From the NCBI RefSeq assembly GCF_035222375.1, contig NC_085888.1, positions 2,170,001 to 2,234,000 on the forward strand: a DNA stretch of 64,000 nt, given 5' to 3'. The translations under genes were made by a program, and so were the position numbers. The notes beneath the pieces are model-generated. The model saw only the letters and a list, made by a program, of their open reading frames with translations. It was not told the DNA's origin and ran no database searches. Of the stretch, positions 53,006 to 64,000 are shown piece by piece. Each line of letters begins with the position of its first letter. Within the stretch, counting starts at the first letter, position 1. The DNA is from Podospora pseudocomata (taxonomy: Eukaryota > Ascomycota > Sordariomycetes > Sordariales > Podosporaceae).

Positions 53006-54118
53006 TGTTGCAAGCCGGGGCCTTTGGTGGATAGTCAATGGCAAGAATGGGCGTGAGCAGTCAAGTGCCTCCTCCAAGGTATCGCGCGACGTTGGAAGCT
53101 CGCAAAAATCGGCCACATCGAAAACCGGCCGGGCTTGCAATTGCGGGATTTTGATTGGCCGCCCGCCCGAGGAGGAGTGACGAGCTGCACCCGGCTACTT
53201 CCGCCCGATCACGTGAAATGCTGAGGTAATTATTTGTGACCTTTACTGACGAGAGCACAGCAGAGAGAGGCCCTCCTGATCAGATCCATCTTCAGCAAGG
53301 CAACCAACCCATGGGAAGCCTGAAGGATCTCGTAGTTGTAACTGTGACTCTGTGACAGCAAAAGGCACAGCCTACCTTACACAGCCCTCTCTTACCTCAT
53401 TCATACCTTTGCTGTACCGAAGACTATGTACAAATACCAAACGGGAATAACCCAGTTTCTCAAGTCACACGACGCAATCTCCAAGCGAGTAAGCCGCAGG
53501 TTTCCCGGATCTTTGAGATGATTGGGAAAAGCAATGTTTTCTTCTTCCGACTCCAGCTTACATACCAAATCCTCCACGTCCCTCCTCCATCCACCAGAGG
53601 CCTCTGTGTTTTAGGGGAAAAGAAAAGTAGATGCAAAAATCATCAAACTAAAAAAGACAAAAAGACAGGATAACACGCCCAACGCAATGCAGATAAAAAA
53701 AACCTTCCGTGTTGTTTCTGTTCCACACTCCTATACCCACTCATTCCCCCAATCATCAAGCACCAAAACAAAGCAATCACACATTAGAATAAAAACCCTA
53801 CAAGACCACAAAAGAATCTGAGTATCCGTAAACTGTTGGTATCGAGAAAAGGTTGAAGAGGGATTGCGTTATTCAGCAGGGCTTGACCAAAAAAAAAAGA
53901 CGCAGGTGAAGAAGAACAAGAAGAACAAGAAGAACAAGAAGAAGAACAAGAAGAAGAACAAAAAGAAGAACAAGAAGAAAAACAAGAAGAAGAACAAGAA
54001 GAAGAACAAGAAGAAGAAATACAAGAAGAAAAAAGAAAGCATGAATGCGGTCCAAAGAAGTTGTCCCATTTTCACCACGGTTTCCCACCTGTTCGTTTGC
54101 TACTCCCCAGCTCGAAAT
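53006..54118. other. QCR6 promoter and 3' flank of the WBP2-like gene
   Basis: The left part carries the QCR6 promoter with a CCAAT box read on the minus strand (ATTGG at 53154-53158). The middle (53300-53870) is A/C-rich and featureless. The right part holds the AAGAAC repeat (own entry) and the presumed 3' UTR of the WBP2-like gene. No further gene. Confidence 0.5.
53908..54038. repeat. Purine-only (GAAGAACAA)n array
   Basis: About 130 bp of AAGAAC/GAAGAACAA units with almost no pyrimidine except one C per unit. It begins about 80 bp past the stop codon of the WBP2-like gene, so it would be U/C-rich in that transcript's 3' UTR. It keeps frames open on both strands, which is why spurious Lys/Asn and Phe/Leu repeat peptides appear. 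Confidence 0.9.
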
Positions 54119-55141
54119 TCATTGCCGCTCTGCATCCTGCCTCACTCTCTCCTCGTACTGCGTCGAAATAGCCTGAGTCTGCGCCTCGACATAGTCCGGG
54201 GGCGGCTCGTCGGGAACGGGTGGAGGCGGCTGAGGCTGATCAGAAGTGCCGGCCGGGGCACTGCCGGCCGGGCCGGAGGAAGGTCCGGGCGCGTTGTCCT
54301 CGTAGGGCGGAGGAGGCTCCAAGTTCGAACCGGGGTTCAGCCCCATTTCCCGGGCATGGTGAAGACGTTCCTTGAGCCACTCGTACTTGTTCTGGAAGTC
54401 GCTGTGACCCCCATCCCTGAAGACAAACTTGACCTCGATCCGGGGGATGTGCATGGGGATGCCGCCGCCGGGGACAGGCCTGACGGTGCCACCCCAGCTC
54501 CAGGGACCAATCCATGACGACTGTACATGGGTGTCGGTAAAGTTCAAGGCGGGCGCAAAGAACGACTTGAAATTCTCGCTAGGTCTAATAGGGAGATATA
54601 TCACCTGTGAGAGGGGGGACCGGTGAGCTCTGAGCAACTTCCTAACAAGGAGAGGGGGCGGTGGGATGGATGGTCTTACCCGCTCGTTGGTAATGTAGGC
54701 AATGCCATTATCGACTTTGAGAGTGTATGGGTTGGCGATATTGAGCTCTTTCGGCGTCGTGATCTCCAGCGAGACTCGTGGCCGTGAGGTGTGCAGGATT
54801 TTCTCCCCGGGGATAGGCACAATCTCGCCGTCACGGGTCAGCATGACCCAGCTGTCCTCATCGTTAGACCGAGAATATCGCAAGATGGTCCATTGATGCT
54901 GCTCGGCCAAGGCCTGATCCATTAGGCGAGAAGAAAAGAATGTGTATTGGATGTGGGGTTGGCGAGGAACAGGCTTAGAACTGTTCACGACAGGTGGGAA
55001 GGAGACGGCAGCGGTGTCATGGATGGGTGAGGGGGAGGTGGTAAGGGGGCGCGGCAGGGGGGGAAGGTAGGTGAAGAGTAGAAGACATGAGGAGGGCTTG
55101 ATTCGGGTCAGAAGGGCAAAGCACACTTACTTTATTGACAT
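54119..55141 (-). CDS. WBP2-like GRAM-domain protein with PPxY motifs
   Basis: Three exons on the minus strand: 55141-55131 (only 11 nt), 54851-54680 and 54604-54119, giving 222 residues. The spliced start MSINWVMLTRDGEIVPIPGE is the standard start of WW-domain-binding protein 2 homologues; the 11-nt exon codes MSIN minus one base. The GRAM-like core runs through PRVSLEITTPKELNIANPYT, GIAYITNERVIYLPIRPSEN and SFFAPALNFTDTHV. The Pro-rich tail has PPPPYEDN and PPPDYVEA, PPxY-type ligands for WW domains such as those of Rsp5-type ubiquitin ligases. Role: adaptor, inferred. The second intron (75 nt) lacks stops, so an unspliced frame also looks coding; the longer frame from 55126 lacks the MSIN start and is rejected. 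Confidence 0.88.
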
Positions 55142-58100
55142 GATGAGGAGGCGGGTGTGGTTAGTCGGCTGCAGATGGCCCGCTACCCGCAGAGATGGTG
55201 GTCTTGGGTGCGTCCCACACCAGGTCCAAGGTAGGGGGGGCAGAGAGCTCGATGGGGCTCGGTCTCGATTCGTTGCTTTGGGTCGCTAGCAGGCAGCAGG
55301 GTTTACACAGTTAATGGTAACTAGCGGCTTCGATCTGGTAAGCTACCTATATGGATGGTGTCAAAGAATATTACTGTACGGCTGCCGTGGTATTTTTGAG
55401 TGGACCGGGCCCAGCCTGTTGTAGGTGCTGCTAGCCTATGCTTTCTTTCCTCGACTTGATGCTGCGATGCACCTCGGCAAGCCAACCTGGCAGATGGATG
55501 GGTGTATGTAGGTGGGTGGTCAAGGTGAGGTGAGCTGTCGCCAGACGGGAAGACGGGAGAGGTCAGAGGCAGTCAGTCGGCCCAGTGATGGCAAAAATGC
55601 TGCCAGATCAGATCGGCTTCAGGAGGCGGGAGCTAAAAAAGGTAGGGGGCGGTGTTTGATAAATCTTCCCGAGAAGGCGGATGGCGATGATACAACGGAG
55701 CTTTCCTACACAACTACCTACAATACCTGGTAGTAGTAGGGTCTCATGTGAGGCGCGGCATGGAAAAGACAAAAACCGTCCGCCCGCTGGGTACACTACA
55801 CTAGAACCCCGCGCTGGCCAATGCGGCGGGAACCAGTGGGACCTCTCACCTTCAGCCTGACCGCAACAAAACCGATGATACAGTACCTACAGTACACCAC
55901 AGCACTACAGCCATTTATCAACCTGTCAGAGGCCCGGCTGGAATCTCACGATTTCGTTTCAGGCTCAAGCCATTAGGTCCCTCTCTGATTTGACAATCGG
56001 TGATAAAAATGGAAGGAAGGCGGGATATAGACAACCTTGCATTGCCCACGTCATTCTCTCAACCCACCTTCCCATCACCACGGGCACCTCTTCCATCCAG
56101 GCTGCTGGTCTGATATCTACCTACGGTATCTGCCTTAGAATAGGCAATGCTCTCTTTGGTCAGTCCAATCTCAGACCTGCAAGTTCCATGCTTTTTTCTC
56201 GTCGCACGAGGGCCACGAACCCAAGCAAGAACGCCATCTGCCGGCCAGCGAACTACTACTACACTACTACCTGCCCATCTACGTATGTACGGACAGCCGG
56301 CGACGCGCGACGTGCAGGTCAACTCCCCTCTTTGGGGGTCCCAGCTAATTCCCAGCTAATAGAGTACCGGCTGCTAGGGACAGGAGAAGCAAGTCAGACT
56401 GGAGGTGCCCTGCTCATGCTCCCCGCGCTCGACGACACTTCGCCCGTCGTTATTCGTACACGCCGCCTCTCTGCTGTTGGAATGTAACCTCACTCCCAGT
56501 CGTCCCCCTGCTTATCGTCAATTGAGTTTCGTAATGGAGCCTCCATCATCTCTCCCGTTTCCCGTCCTGTCCCCGGCGACCGTTGGGAATCCACTGCTGT
56601 TTGAGCCTCTTGTCGTTTCTTTCTCCAGGCAGTGGTCAAGTAGTCAGTTCGACAGCTACTACAAACAATCCAGGGCCAAGCCCCAAGAAGAGAGGTGGTG
56701 GTCGTCCAAAAATACTGTACCGAAACAGATCTCTGATAGAGCTGCACAGGTACCCCTGTCCCTGGCTGCCGGGACGCCCACACGGGCCAGCCTCTCGGTG
56801 CGCCGCGGGGGTGACGGGAATGGTGGGCACCCCCTTTTCGTCTTGTCCCATATCTGGACCAGAACCCCCAATCTGCAAGTCCGCGGGAGGGGAGCCACTT
56901 GTCAATGCTCTGCTCTGCTGTGACCTCTGCACCCTCTCGTCGAATATCCAGCGTCGCTGCCCCCGGCTGTTCTGTTGTCCCGGTACGGAGTACATTCTGC
57001 AGTACGGAGTACATACCATGCCACCGCCAAGGGCAGACCTGGCAGACCTTGCGTTAGGGCTAGCATTGCCAAGTAAGTACCAACTAGCTGGGCTCGCTGG
57101 TGTCCCTGCTTGCCTCGCCTTGCCACCTATCAAGACTGCGGATCTCTCACCGAGTATCAGGGGCCGCAGGGCGCTTTCCCGAAGGGCCCGGCCTTCTCCA
57201 ACCCAATGGAAGGCTCACCGCCCGAATCACCAGCCAGTGAAACGGTTACCATGAGGCCCGCAAGGGACCAGCTCCGACGACGACATCGGTACCTTTGGTG
57301 GGGCTCTCCAGGGCGTTTCCCGATCACCTCTTCTTCATCATTCATGCCAACTGCCTGCCTGCCCATTGAAGCATGACGTCTTTTTGTCTTCCAACCGGGG
57401 ACCCGTCCGGTCTCGCCCACGTCCTGCCCACCGCCGTTACAACAACTGAGCATAGCTCGGACCAATAGATACCTAGTCTGGGGCCCTTGGCCCGGGTCAA
57501 TGAACTACCGCGGTTCTAACACCGTGCCACTTGCACACACGTACAGGTTTTCTCTCCTCTTCTCCTGCAGCAGGACGACAGCAGCCTTCCGGCCGATCAT
57601 GTTCTTCTTTCCACGCTTTTGACGACAATGTGTGTTGAGGTGTCTGGAGATCTCAGCCCTGCTGTCAGTGATCGTCTCAGGGTCCAAGATGCAAAACTAT
57701 CTAGTGCTTCTTCTCCGGGCATGATTTTGTCATTGCTTTTCTTTTTCGTACCAGACTCGAGCCACTTTTATCCCCGGGAACGGCTAGAAGATGCAATCAG
57801 CCGGCGCCTCATGTCGCATCGCTCGACGACACACCTCATCACTGCTCATCCGCCTCGCAAGCTCGGCCTCTCCAGTCTGACATGGTTCCTGAGATATGCG
57901 CAGGATCACCCAACCTGCATCCTCTGTACTCCAATGATGGCCGCCAGGGCGACGTCTCCGGGTGCCCTAGACGCTGTTCGTCAGGTTTTCCACATCCTCA
58001 TCATATTCAGGGGAGACCCGCTGCCAAGCTCATGCACCAACGTCTTCCTACCGCTTTTGCGAGAACCTGCCTCGGTGCTTCGAGAAACGACCGTGCTGTA

Positions 58101-60554
58101 CATGGCTGCATCTTGACGGCTTGGTCACGTTCGTTCATCGTCGGACTCACCAGCTCACCCCCCCAAATGTGGAAAGCCGGGCTGCGGTCGTCCGGACTGC
58201 TTGTCAACACCCCCCTGGAACGATCTTGTTGTTCGGGCGGTAAGACTCGTGGTTAAGTGTTATGCGGCAGTAGTAGAGCGTGATGTTGACCGTTTCTGAC
58301 AGTAACACAGACCTGATCTTCAGCACATCGCCTCTTAGTTCTGGGGCTGTCGGGAGGCGGATCCTTGCGTAACTGTGCCTGCACACTACACATCCGCTAC
58401 ACAGGACCGCGCAGCCCGACAGCCGTTTCGCCTGGTGTGTTTCCCTATCGGGATGTATTGGTCATCAAAAGAGACGCCTCGCTTCGGGATCCCTCTCCTT
58501 ATAAGAGGGTGCGTGGTCCCCCAAGACGGCCGAGAACAATCTACTGCGTCCAGAGGATTTTCAAGGACAACACTCTCCGAGATTGATAAGCGGCGGCTGA
58601 ACAGATTTACTGAGCTGGCACGCATTCGACAGAAGATAGCCGCGGAGATCCTGTCTGTCTCGAGTCATCGGGCGTCAAGTGGTTTCCGTACCTGCCGCTG
58701 TCAGAGGGAACAGCACAAAGAGAAGCTGGGGCATGCTTGTGCCTGGGATCGATGCTGCCTGAAAGTATAGGGGACTCTCGGGAGGCATTGCCGTTGTCAA
58801 GAACTTGCCTCAGTCAGGACATCTTTCTCCGACAGCTGCAAGCCAGCTCGGTTTCCCACAGGAGGGGGTGATCAGTCACTTCTATCCCCAGAAGGCCTGC
58901 CTTTTCTCCGGCCCTTCTCTCGGTTGCCAAGGGTCAAGACAGCCTATAGCATCGGGCAGACATGGGCAACAGGGGGATGGTGGTTCGAGTTGGTGATACC
59001 GAACTCACCCCAGGCAGACACTGATTGGAATCGCAAGCACACCCTCTCTACTCCCGTCCACACAATCTGTCGGTGTGATTGGGCATCATGGCGAAGGGAG
59101 CACCTGCGGGCCAGCAAGAGCAGTCTGTTGTCGGCTCAGCTGACTCTCAGAAGGGGGTCGAAACATCCGGCTGGGTCTTTGGGCACCTACAGAATCTCCT
59201 CCCCACCGACCTCCCTGTCAACGCATGTGGCGGTTGTCCCTGCTCCCCGACGAGGCCGTTAGCGACCTATGGACACTCGAATATCGGCTATCCCGGACAC
59301 CAGCTCAAGAGCATAATGTGTGGATTCCTCGACGGGCAGGTCAGCTTCTTGGGCCCATCCTCCTGGAAAGCGGATCAAAGAGCATCGAAAGAGGCAGGTG
59401 AGCACGTTGTACTGATGAGTCTCGGTAAAATGGTTCTTGTGGTAAATACATGATGAAATTTTCATCAACCATACAGTCATGACGAGAGCTTCATTAGCCA
59501 AACGACTCTCCGAACTCCCAACCATGATCATATCGATGACACAGAGAAACATCCCCGGCATCTGGAGATCAGGGAGGGGGTGTGTGGGGAAGGAAACAAG
59601 GTCAATCCAGTCATAAGTCATCCCTGATGAATGTGCAATCTCCTTTTTATGTTCTCGCCCCAGAGCCTATTGTGGCCCACACCTTCCAGCCTTCGTGCCC
59701 CATACCCGGAAGCAACCCCATAGAGCGGACAATACTGCTGACTTGGGAGCCTAGCAGCGGGGAGGTCTGCCGTCCTTGCCATCTCGCCACTCCTCTAGGA
59801 CTTTTTCAAAAATACACAAGGACATCGATTGTGGTGTAGACAAGCAGCGGTCTGTGTCAGCCACCCACCACCCAGACGACACAAATCCCGTACGCGAACG
59901 GCTCGATACCCCTTCCCGTTTTGGGATCATGTATGATATGATGGGCCTTGATGTCTAGATCAGACAGGAGCCGTGTCTCTTTTTCCGTGGTGAGCATACG
60001 GGAGATGCCTTGAGACGCACGTCTTGGGAGGCGAATGTTTGCCGAAGGGGGTAGAGAGGGGCGAGAAGGTAAAAAAAAAGAAATCATGAAATTGTAGGCG
60101 AGGTCAAGACAACTCAGCAGCGCTGCCACAGCTGCAACAACAACAACCACAACCACAACCACGACTGCAGCAATAACAACAACAGCAGTGACAGTAAGAG
60201 GACGAGCAAACCTGCCCATTCACATGCTGGCCAACACACGGAGCCCAGTTTTACAGACAAGTCCATACCAAGTCAGCATAAGGTTGGTAATAAACCGGTT
60301 TGAATTAATCCTAACAAAAAAAAAAAAAAGTTCCCTAGCCTTACTCCAGTTCATGTACATGTCGTTTCGTGATGTGAGATGCGGATGTGTGTGTGGTGCT
60401 GTTCCTCCTCGTCTCTGTCTATCTCCTGGTCTTTCATGTCCAACCCCTAACCCTCCTCCTTGCTGTTCCAACACTAGGTCATCCCACCTTGACCCTTTCT
60501 AGATCTCACATCCCTAACCCTCGGTTTCATACAACTTTTTGTACAAACGCCCCC
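55142..60554. other. 5.4-kb gene-poor region
   Basis: The largest stretch without a recognised gene. Base composition is balanced, unlike the AT-rich relic at 7.1-7.4 kb. It holds a direct repeat of TACGGAGTACAT (56983 and 57003), AAC triplets at 60137-60187 and many short open frames on both strands without family resemblance. One small minus-strand frame with a hydrophobic start is listed separately. A gene with many short exons or a non-coding RNA cannot be ruled out by eye. Confidence 0.45.
59857..60219 (-). CDS. Doubtful 120-residue protein with hydrophobic N-terminus
   Basis: The frame starts MGRFARPLTVTAVVVIAAVV, continues into a Val run coded by a GTT repeat and a second hydrophobic part (AALLSCLDLAYNFMISFF), then turns polar: MLTTEKETRLLSDLDIKAHH, IIHDPKTGRGIEPFAYGICV. 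The polar half looks more protein-like than most random frames. The hydrophobic start, however, depends on a microsatellite, and no family is recognised. Treat as a candidate only. Confidence 0.2.
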   Translation of the reverse strand: MGRFARPLTVTAVVVIAAVVVVVVVVVVAAVAALLSCLDLAYNFMISFFLPSRPSLPPSANIRLPRRASQGISRMLTTEKETRLLSDLDIKAHHIIHDPKTGRGIEPFAYGICVVWVVGG

Positions 60555-63500
60555 TCAAGACAACCAAAAATCATCCGCCTTCACCACCCCCCCCACCCTG
60601 GGCGTCCCAATCTTTGGCGTCATCCCTCCACCTCCACCACCACCACCGTTACCAACATGCGCAACAGAAGTATTAATCCCCAACCCAACCCCTTGACTCC
60701 CACTACCACCGTCCCCAACAACAGCCGGAACAACCTGCGGCAACGGCCCAAAGTCAAACTTGGGCATCTCCAACCTCGGCGGCTGGACAGGCGGCTGCTG
60801 CTTCTTGGCCGGGCTCGCCCCCCTCGACTTGGCCTCCACCGGCGGACCAAACCTGACATCCCTCACATCCCACCCGTCCTCCACCGCCGCCTTGACCCAC
60901 GTCCTCAGCCCATCGTGAACGCCCCCATAAAACTTTTCCTTGCACATCCTCATCGTGCCCCCCATCGCCTTCTCCCAACCGCTAACCCTCAGCTCTTCCC
61001 TCAGTTGATTCCTCTCCTCCCTCGTCGGCCCCGTACACGCAATAATCGCGTTCAGCAGGTCCAAATGAGAAGCCAAATAATTCGTCGCGTCCCACTCCAC
61101 ACCCCCGACGTAGGGCGCCGCCGGAACGGGAGGTCGTTCCTGTGGGAAATGCCGCTCCATGTACCCCTCGTGAGTAAACACAATCTCAGGCGAGGTCTCA
61201 TCCCGTGGAGGGGGCAAGGCTACAATGTTGAGGTTGTGCAGAAAGATCCAAAAGACTTCCTTGGTGACGTTGACCACCTCCTTGTTCCAGACCCGGTAGG
61301 GTCGCGGTTTCTGCATCTGGGCGATGAACTCGATTGTCTGGCTTGTTTTTATCGGGTCAGGGTCGCGGAGAAAAGACAAGACGGTGCTGGCGCGGGTGAT
61401 TTTCTCGCCGGGAGAGGGCGCGTGCTGGATGTAAGTGAACAGGATGGAAGTGATAATGTTCCTCGTGGTGAACTCGGACGGCCCCTTCTTTTCGGGGTCA
61501 AAGATGAGATGCAACAAAGAGGGGAAGAGGGTCGCGTGGATGGTGTGGAGGTATTTCAGCGCCAGCGAGGTGGTGCAGAGCGCCTTGAGGCAGAGGAGGA
61601 CTTCGTGGAGGAGCGCGTCTTCGTGTTCCTCTCTTGCGAGTCAAAAAAGTGTTAGTAACATGACCGAGAGGGGCGGGAAATAAGGGGAAAACAAACCTCC
61701 ACTCCAACGCCATGATCCTCTTCAGCAAATCCACAATCTCCTCCATCCCGCACTGCCTGATAAACTCCTCGATCCACGCCACCGTCTCATTCCTCAACAA
61801 CAACCTCAACTTGTGCAGCTTCCCCACCTCCACCAGCTCCGGCTTCTGAACCTTGCGCAAATAACTGACAAAGTCCCCCGGCAGCTGCTGGCCCTTCACC
61901 TTGGCTATGAAGCCAGTATACAGCCCCCGCCCGTCAGCTGCTGCCCATCCCCCCTCCCCTGCTGTCCCTCCCCCCACTCTCCCCCCAACCAAACTCTCAC
62001 TGCTGCTCTTCCCCCTAAAATGCCTCCCGAGACTACTATCCCCCTTCTTCTTCGTCGGGCTCTTCTCCCCGCCACCACCACCACCACCACCACCACTCCC
62101 ATCCCCTTCCCACCTCCCCCTCCCAAGCGTCAAAGACAACCCCCTCCCGTGCTTCTTCTTCTTTGTCGACTTATCCCCGGCCGCTGCCTCATCCAGTTCC
62201 CTCTCCGTCGGCCGTCCCCTCGCTCCAACATCCATCGACCCCCGCGCGAGATTCACACTCTGCCTCCCCTCCATCCCCACCTCCTCATTCTTTTTGGCCA
62301 CCATCTCGGCCCAATCCTGACGAATAAACTCCATCTTCACCGTGTCGGACAAGTTCCTCATCTTGTACCGCTGATTCTCAGGGATGTTCCTCCTGTCAAG
62401 CATAGCCTCCAGATGCCTGTCAATATCCTGCGGCTCAATAGCCGGTAAGTCGGCAGTATTGCTCCCCGCTCGTCCCCTGGGTCTCCCGCCGCTCCCGCCG
62501 TTGGGAACCCGCGTGGTGCTCTTGCTCCTGTTTGAACTCCCCGACCCTCCACCCAAATGGTTATTCAAACCAGCCGGCGGCCTCTCCCCCACCACCACCC
62601 CCCCAGAATCCTTGTTCTTATCCCCCCCCCGTCCCCAAGTCAACCTCTTGAAACTGATCCCCACCCCTTTCTCCCTCTCCCTCCCCCGCTCTTCCTCCCC
62701 CCGTTCCCTACTCTTATCCCTCAGCCCACTCCCCGTAACATAACTCGTGAAGCTCTTCGGCCGAGGCCTAACCCCCATCCCCCCCGGCCTCGTCGTGATT
62801 GGCGGTCTCGAGACCCCATCCCCCCCCCTTTCCCCTTTCCCTCCTCCTTTATCCCCACCACCTGGAATCACAGAATGAGTCCCCGAGCTGCTGTTCCTGA
62901 TAGGCAACTCCACCGGCGGACTGGTGCTCAACCCCCCGCTCGCAAACTGGGCGTAGATCGGGGGCGGACTCTCCACTCCCCCCGGTGAGCGGTTCTCCTT
63001 GTCCTTCCCCTGCCCGCTCTCATCCTCCCCGTTCTTGAGGTTCTTATAACTCTTCGGCCGGAGAAGCAACCCCCCAAGATTGGTGGCCGATTTCGCCTTT
63101 TTCGGCTTAACCGGCGAGGATGATGATTTGGGCGGTTTGGAAGTCCCCAGCGCCTTGAGGGTAGAAAAAGAAGAAAGTTTTGTCGGGGAGGATGGCGGGG
63201 GGTTGTTGGAGGTGTATTGCGGGTCGAACCGCCCTCTCGGAACGGGGGGTGGACGTTCAGCAGCGGGGGAGCGGGTGTTATCCTGACGGTTCTGAACCAA
63301 TTCCTCCAGGGCGTACCCGTGCCGGGTTATGGGGGGGTAGCGGCTTGTGCTGATTGGGTTTGTCGGGGGCATGACCGGGGAGGTGGGCGGTTCCCAGCCT
63401 ACGTGGTACACTCCGGCGCGGTTGATGGCGGCGAGGTTTTGCTCCGAGGCGTAAAAGTCTGGGTTGGTGGCTATGTTTGGTGGGGGGAGGGTGGTTGTGC

Positions 63501-63747
63501 CGTCGGAGTTGTTGCGCTTGTGATGGGGGTGGCCGTGGACGGGGGGGGTAGGAGTGCTGTGGCTGTTGCTGTTGCCGCTGATGAAGGAGCGGAAGACGGA
63601 GGATTTGTTGCGCTGGTGATGGTGGTGGTGTTGGGAGGAAGGGTAAGCAGCAGCATCATATGCCTCTCCCCTGCTGCTGCTGTTGTTGTTGTTGTTGTCC
63701 AGCGGCGGGGGCACCATGGTATGGAGATGCCCAATTGTCTCTCTCAA
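60555..63747 (-). CDS. Formin-type GBD/FH3 protein lacking FH2 (Rid1-like)
   Basis: Two exons on the minus strand, 63747-61697 and 61632-60555, joined across a 64-nt intron, giving 1042 residues. Residues 1 to about 420 are disordered, rich in Pro, Ser, Gly, Asn and His. From about 430 comes the Rho-GTPase-binding/FH3 part of formins: LPAIEPQDIDRHLEAMLDRR, NIPENQRYKMRNLSDTVKME, YLRKVQKPELVEVGKLHKLR, MEEIVDLLKRIMALEWREEH and NAIIACTGPTREERNQLREE. A Gly run and a basic linker interrupt it near 570-610. The protein ends GVVKADDFWLS with no FH1 or FH2, and none follows downstream. Sordariomycete proteins of this kind are annotated as GTPase-binding protein Rid1. A polarity or septation role through Rho GTPases is inferred. 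Confidence 0.85.
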
Positions 63748-64000
63748 TCAACTCAAGGTCGTTCCTCGGAATGCTGTATCCTTCTCCCTGAAAGCCCGCG
63801 TTTCGTTGAGATGCAAAAGAAATGCTTGGTAGGTAGTGAAATACCGACTCGACTTGAACTGGGCTTGACTTGGAAACACACCCGGTTTAGGTCGCTCGCG
63901 ATGTAAAAATGCCAATTTCTCTCTCCGGCGACGACGACAACTAGAAAAAATGCCCACAAAAAGAAAAGACAAAAAACACTCTCGTCGTGTCGTGTGGTGT
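63748..64000 (-). promoter_or_regulatory. Upstream region of the Rid1-like gene
   Basis: Presumed leader and promoter of the GBD/FH3 gene, cut by the window edge. It includes TTGAACTGGGCTTGACTTGG and A-rich tracts near the edge. No specific site recognised. Confidence 0.35.

Noticed and set aside
53864-54517. Lys/Asn-repeat protein and its Phe/Leu-repeat antisense
   Set aside because: Both are created by the GAAGAACAA microsatellite and overlap the WBP2-like gene's 3' end.
54119-55126. One long unspliced 335-codon frame on the minus strand
   Set aside because: It reads through two introns; the spliced model with MSINWVML start fits the WBP2 family and removes an implausible hydrophobic/Pro leader and a 25-residue insert.
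56583-57254. 223-codon plus-strand frame and overlapping antisense frames
   Set aside because: Pro/Arg/Ser-rich chance frames in intergenic DNA; competing frames of similar length exist on both strands.

Overview
The window is nuclear DNA of a filamentous ascomycete, most likely a sordariomycete and probably near Sordariales. This rests on many short GT..AG introns (about 50-120 nt) with CTAAC/CTGAC-type branch sites, a dispersed 5S rRNA gene copy, typical fungal protein families (a fungus-type CorA protein, QCR6, a formin-related GBD/FH3 protein of the kind annotated Rid1), and an AT-rich transposon relic that looks RIP-mutated. Genes lie on both strands, with no operons and no secondary-metabolite-type cluster. 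The species is not identifiable from sequence alone.

Layout. 1-169: 5' end of a minus-strand gene leaving the window. 2097-6081: a four-exon gene joining an alpha/beta-hydrolase domain to a CorA-type membrane domain. 6247-7602: a 5S rRNA gene cut in two by about 1.25 kb of inserted DNA, which contains a terminal-inverted-repeat (TIR) element with a 58-bp tandem array and an AT-rich core. 8141-10087: mitochondrial ETF-ubiquinone oxidoreductase. 10394-10700: a small TIR element with decayed relatives near 1.1, 15.3 and 47.6 kb. 11331-13962: single-pass membrane protein. 17261-18022: Ser/Gly/Pro-rich small protein. 20847-23066: BCS1-like AAA ATPase. 25522-27364: HMG-CoA synthase. 27865-29210: alpha/beta hydrolase ending in the peroxisomal signal SKL. 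29801-29874: tRNA-Val(AAC). 30952-32028: CCDC174-like protein. 32859-33227: 106-residue membrane protein. 33359-34517: homoserine dehydrogenase, divergent from tRNA m7G methyltransferase TRM8 (34896-35820). 36285-40350: PXA-RGS-PX sorting nexin of the Mdm1 type. 41594-43359, possibly reaching 43635: two-RRM SR-like protein. 44483-46525: DEAD-box helicase DBP9. 48027-49782: MFS transporter. 51962-53005: QCR6. 54119-55141: WBP2-like GRAM protein. 60555-63747: GBD/FH3 protein without FH2.

Most genes are housekeeping and unrelated to each other: mitochondrial electron transfer (ETF-QO, QCR6), sterol and amino-acid synthesis (HMG-CoA synthase, homoserine dehydrogenase), RNA biology (TRM8, DBP9, SR protein, CCDC174-like, tRNA, 5S) and membrane traffic or polarity (sorting nexin, GBD/FH3 protein). 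The points most worth a second look are the interrupted 5S gene, the small TIR family, the hydrolase-CorA fusion, the 6-nt microexon and possible RS-rich alternative C-terminus of the SR gene, and a recurrent switch from C-rich to G-rich coding strand along genes. I found no wholly new multi-gene system. Exon boundaries were worked out by eye from splice signals, reading frame and family similarity.
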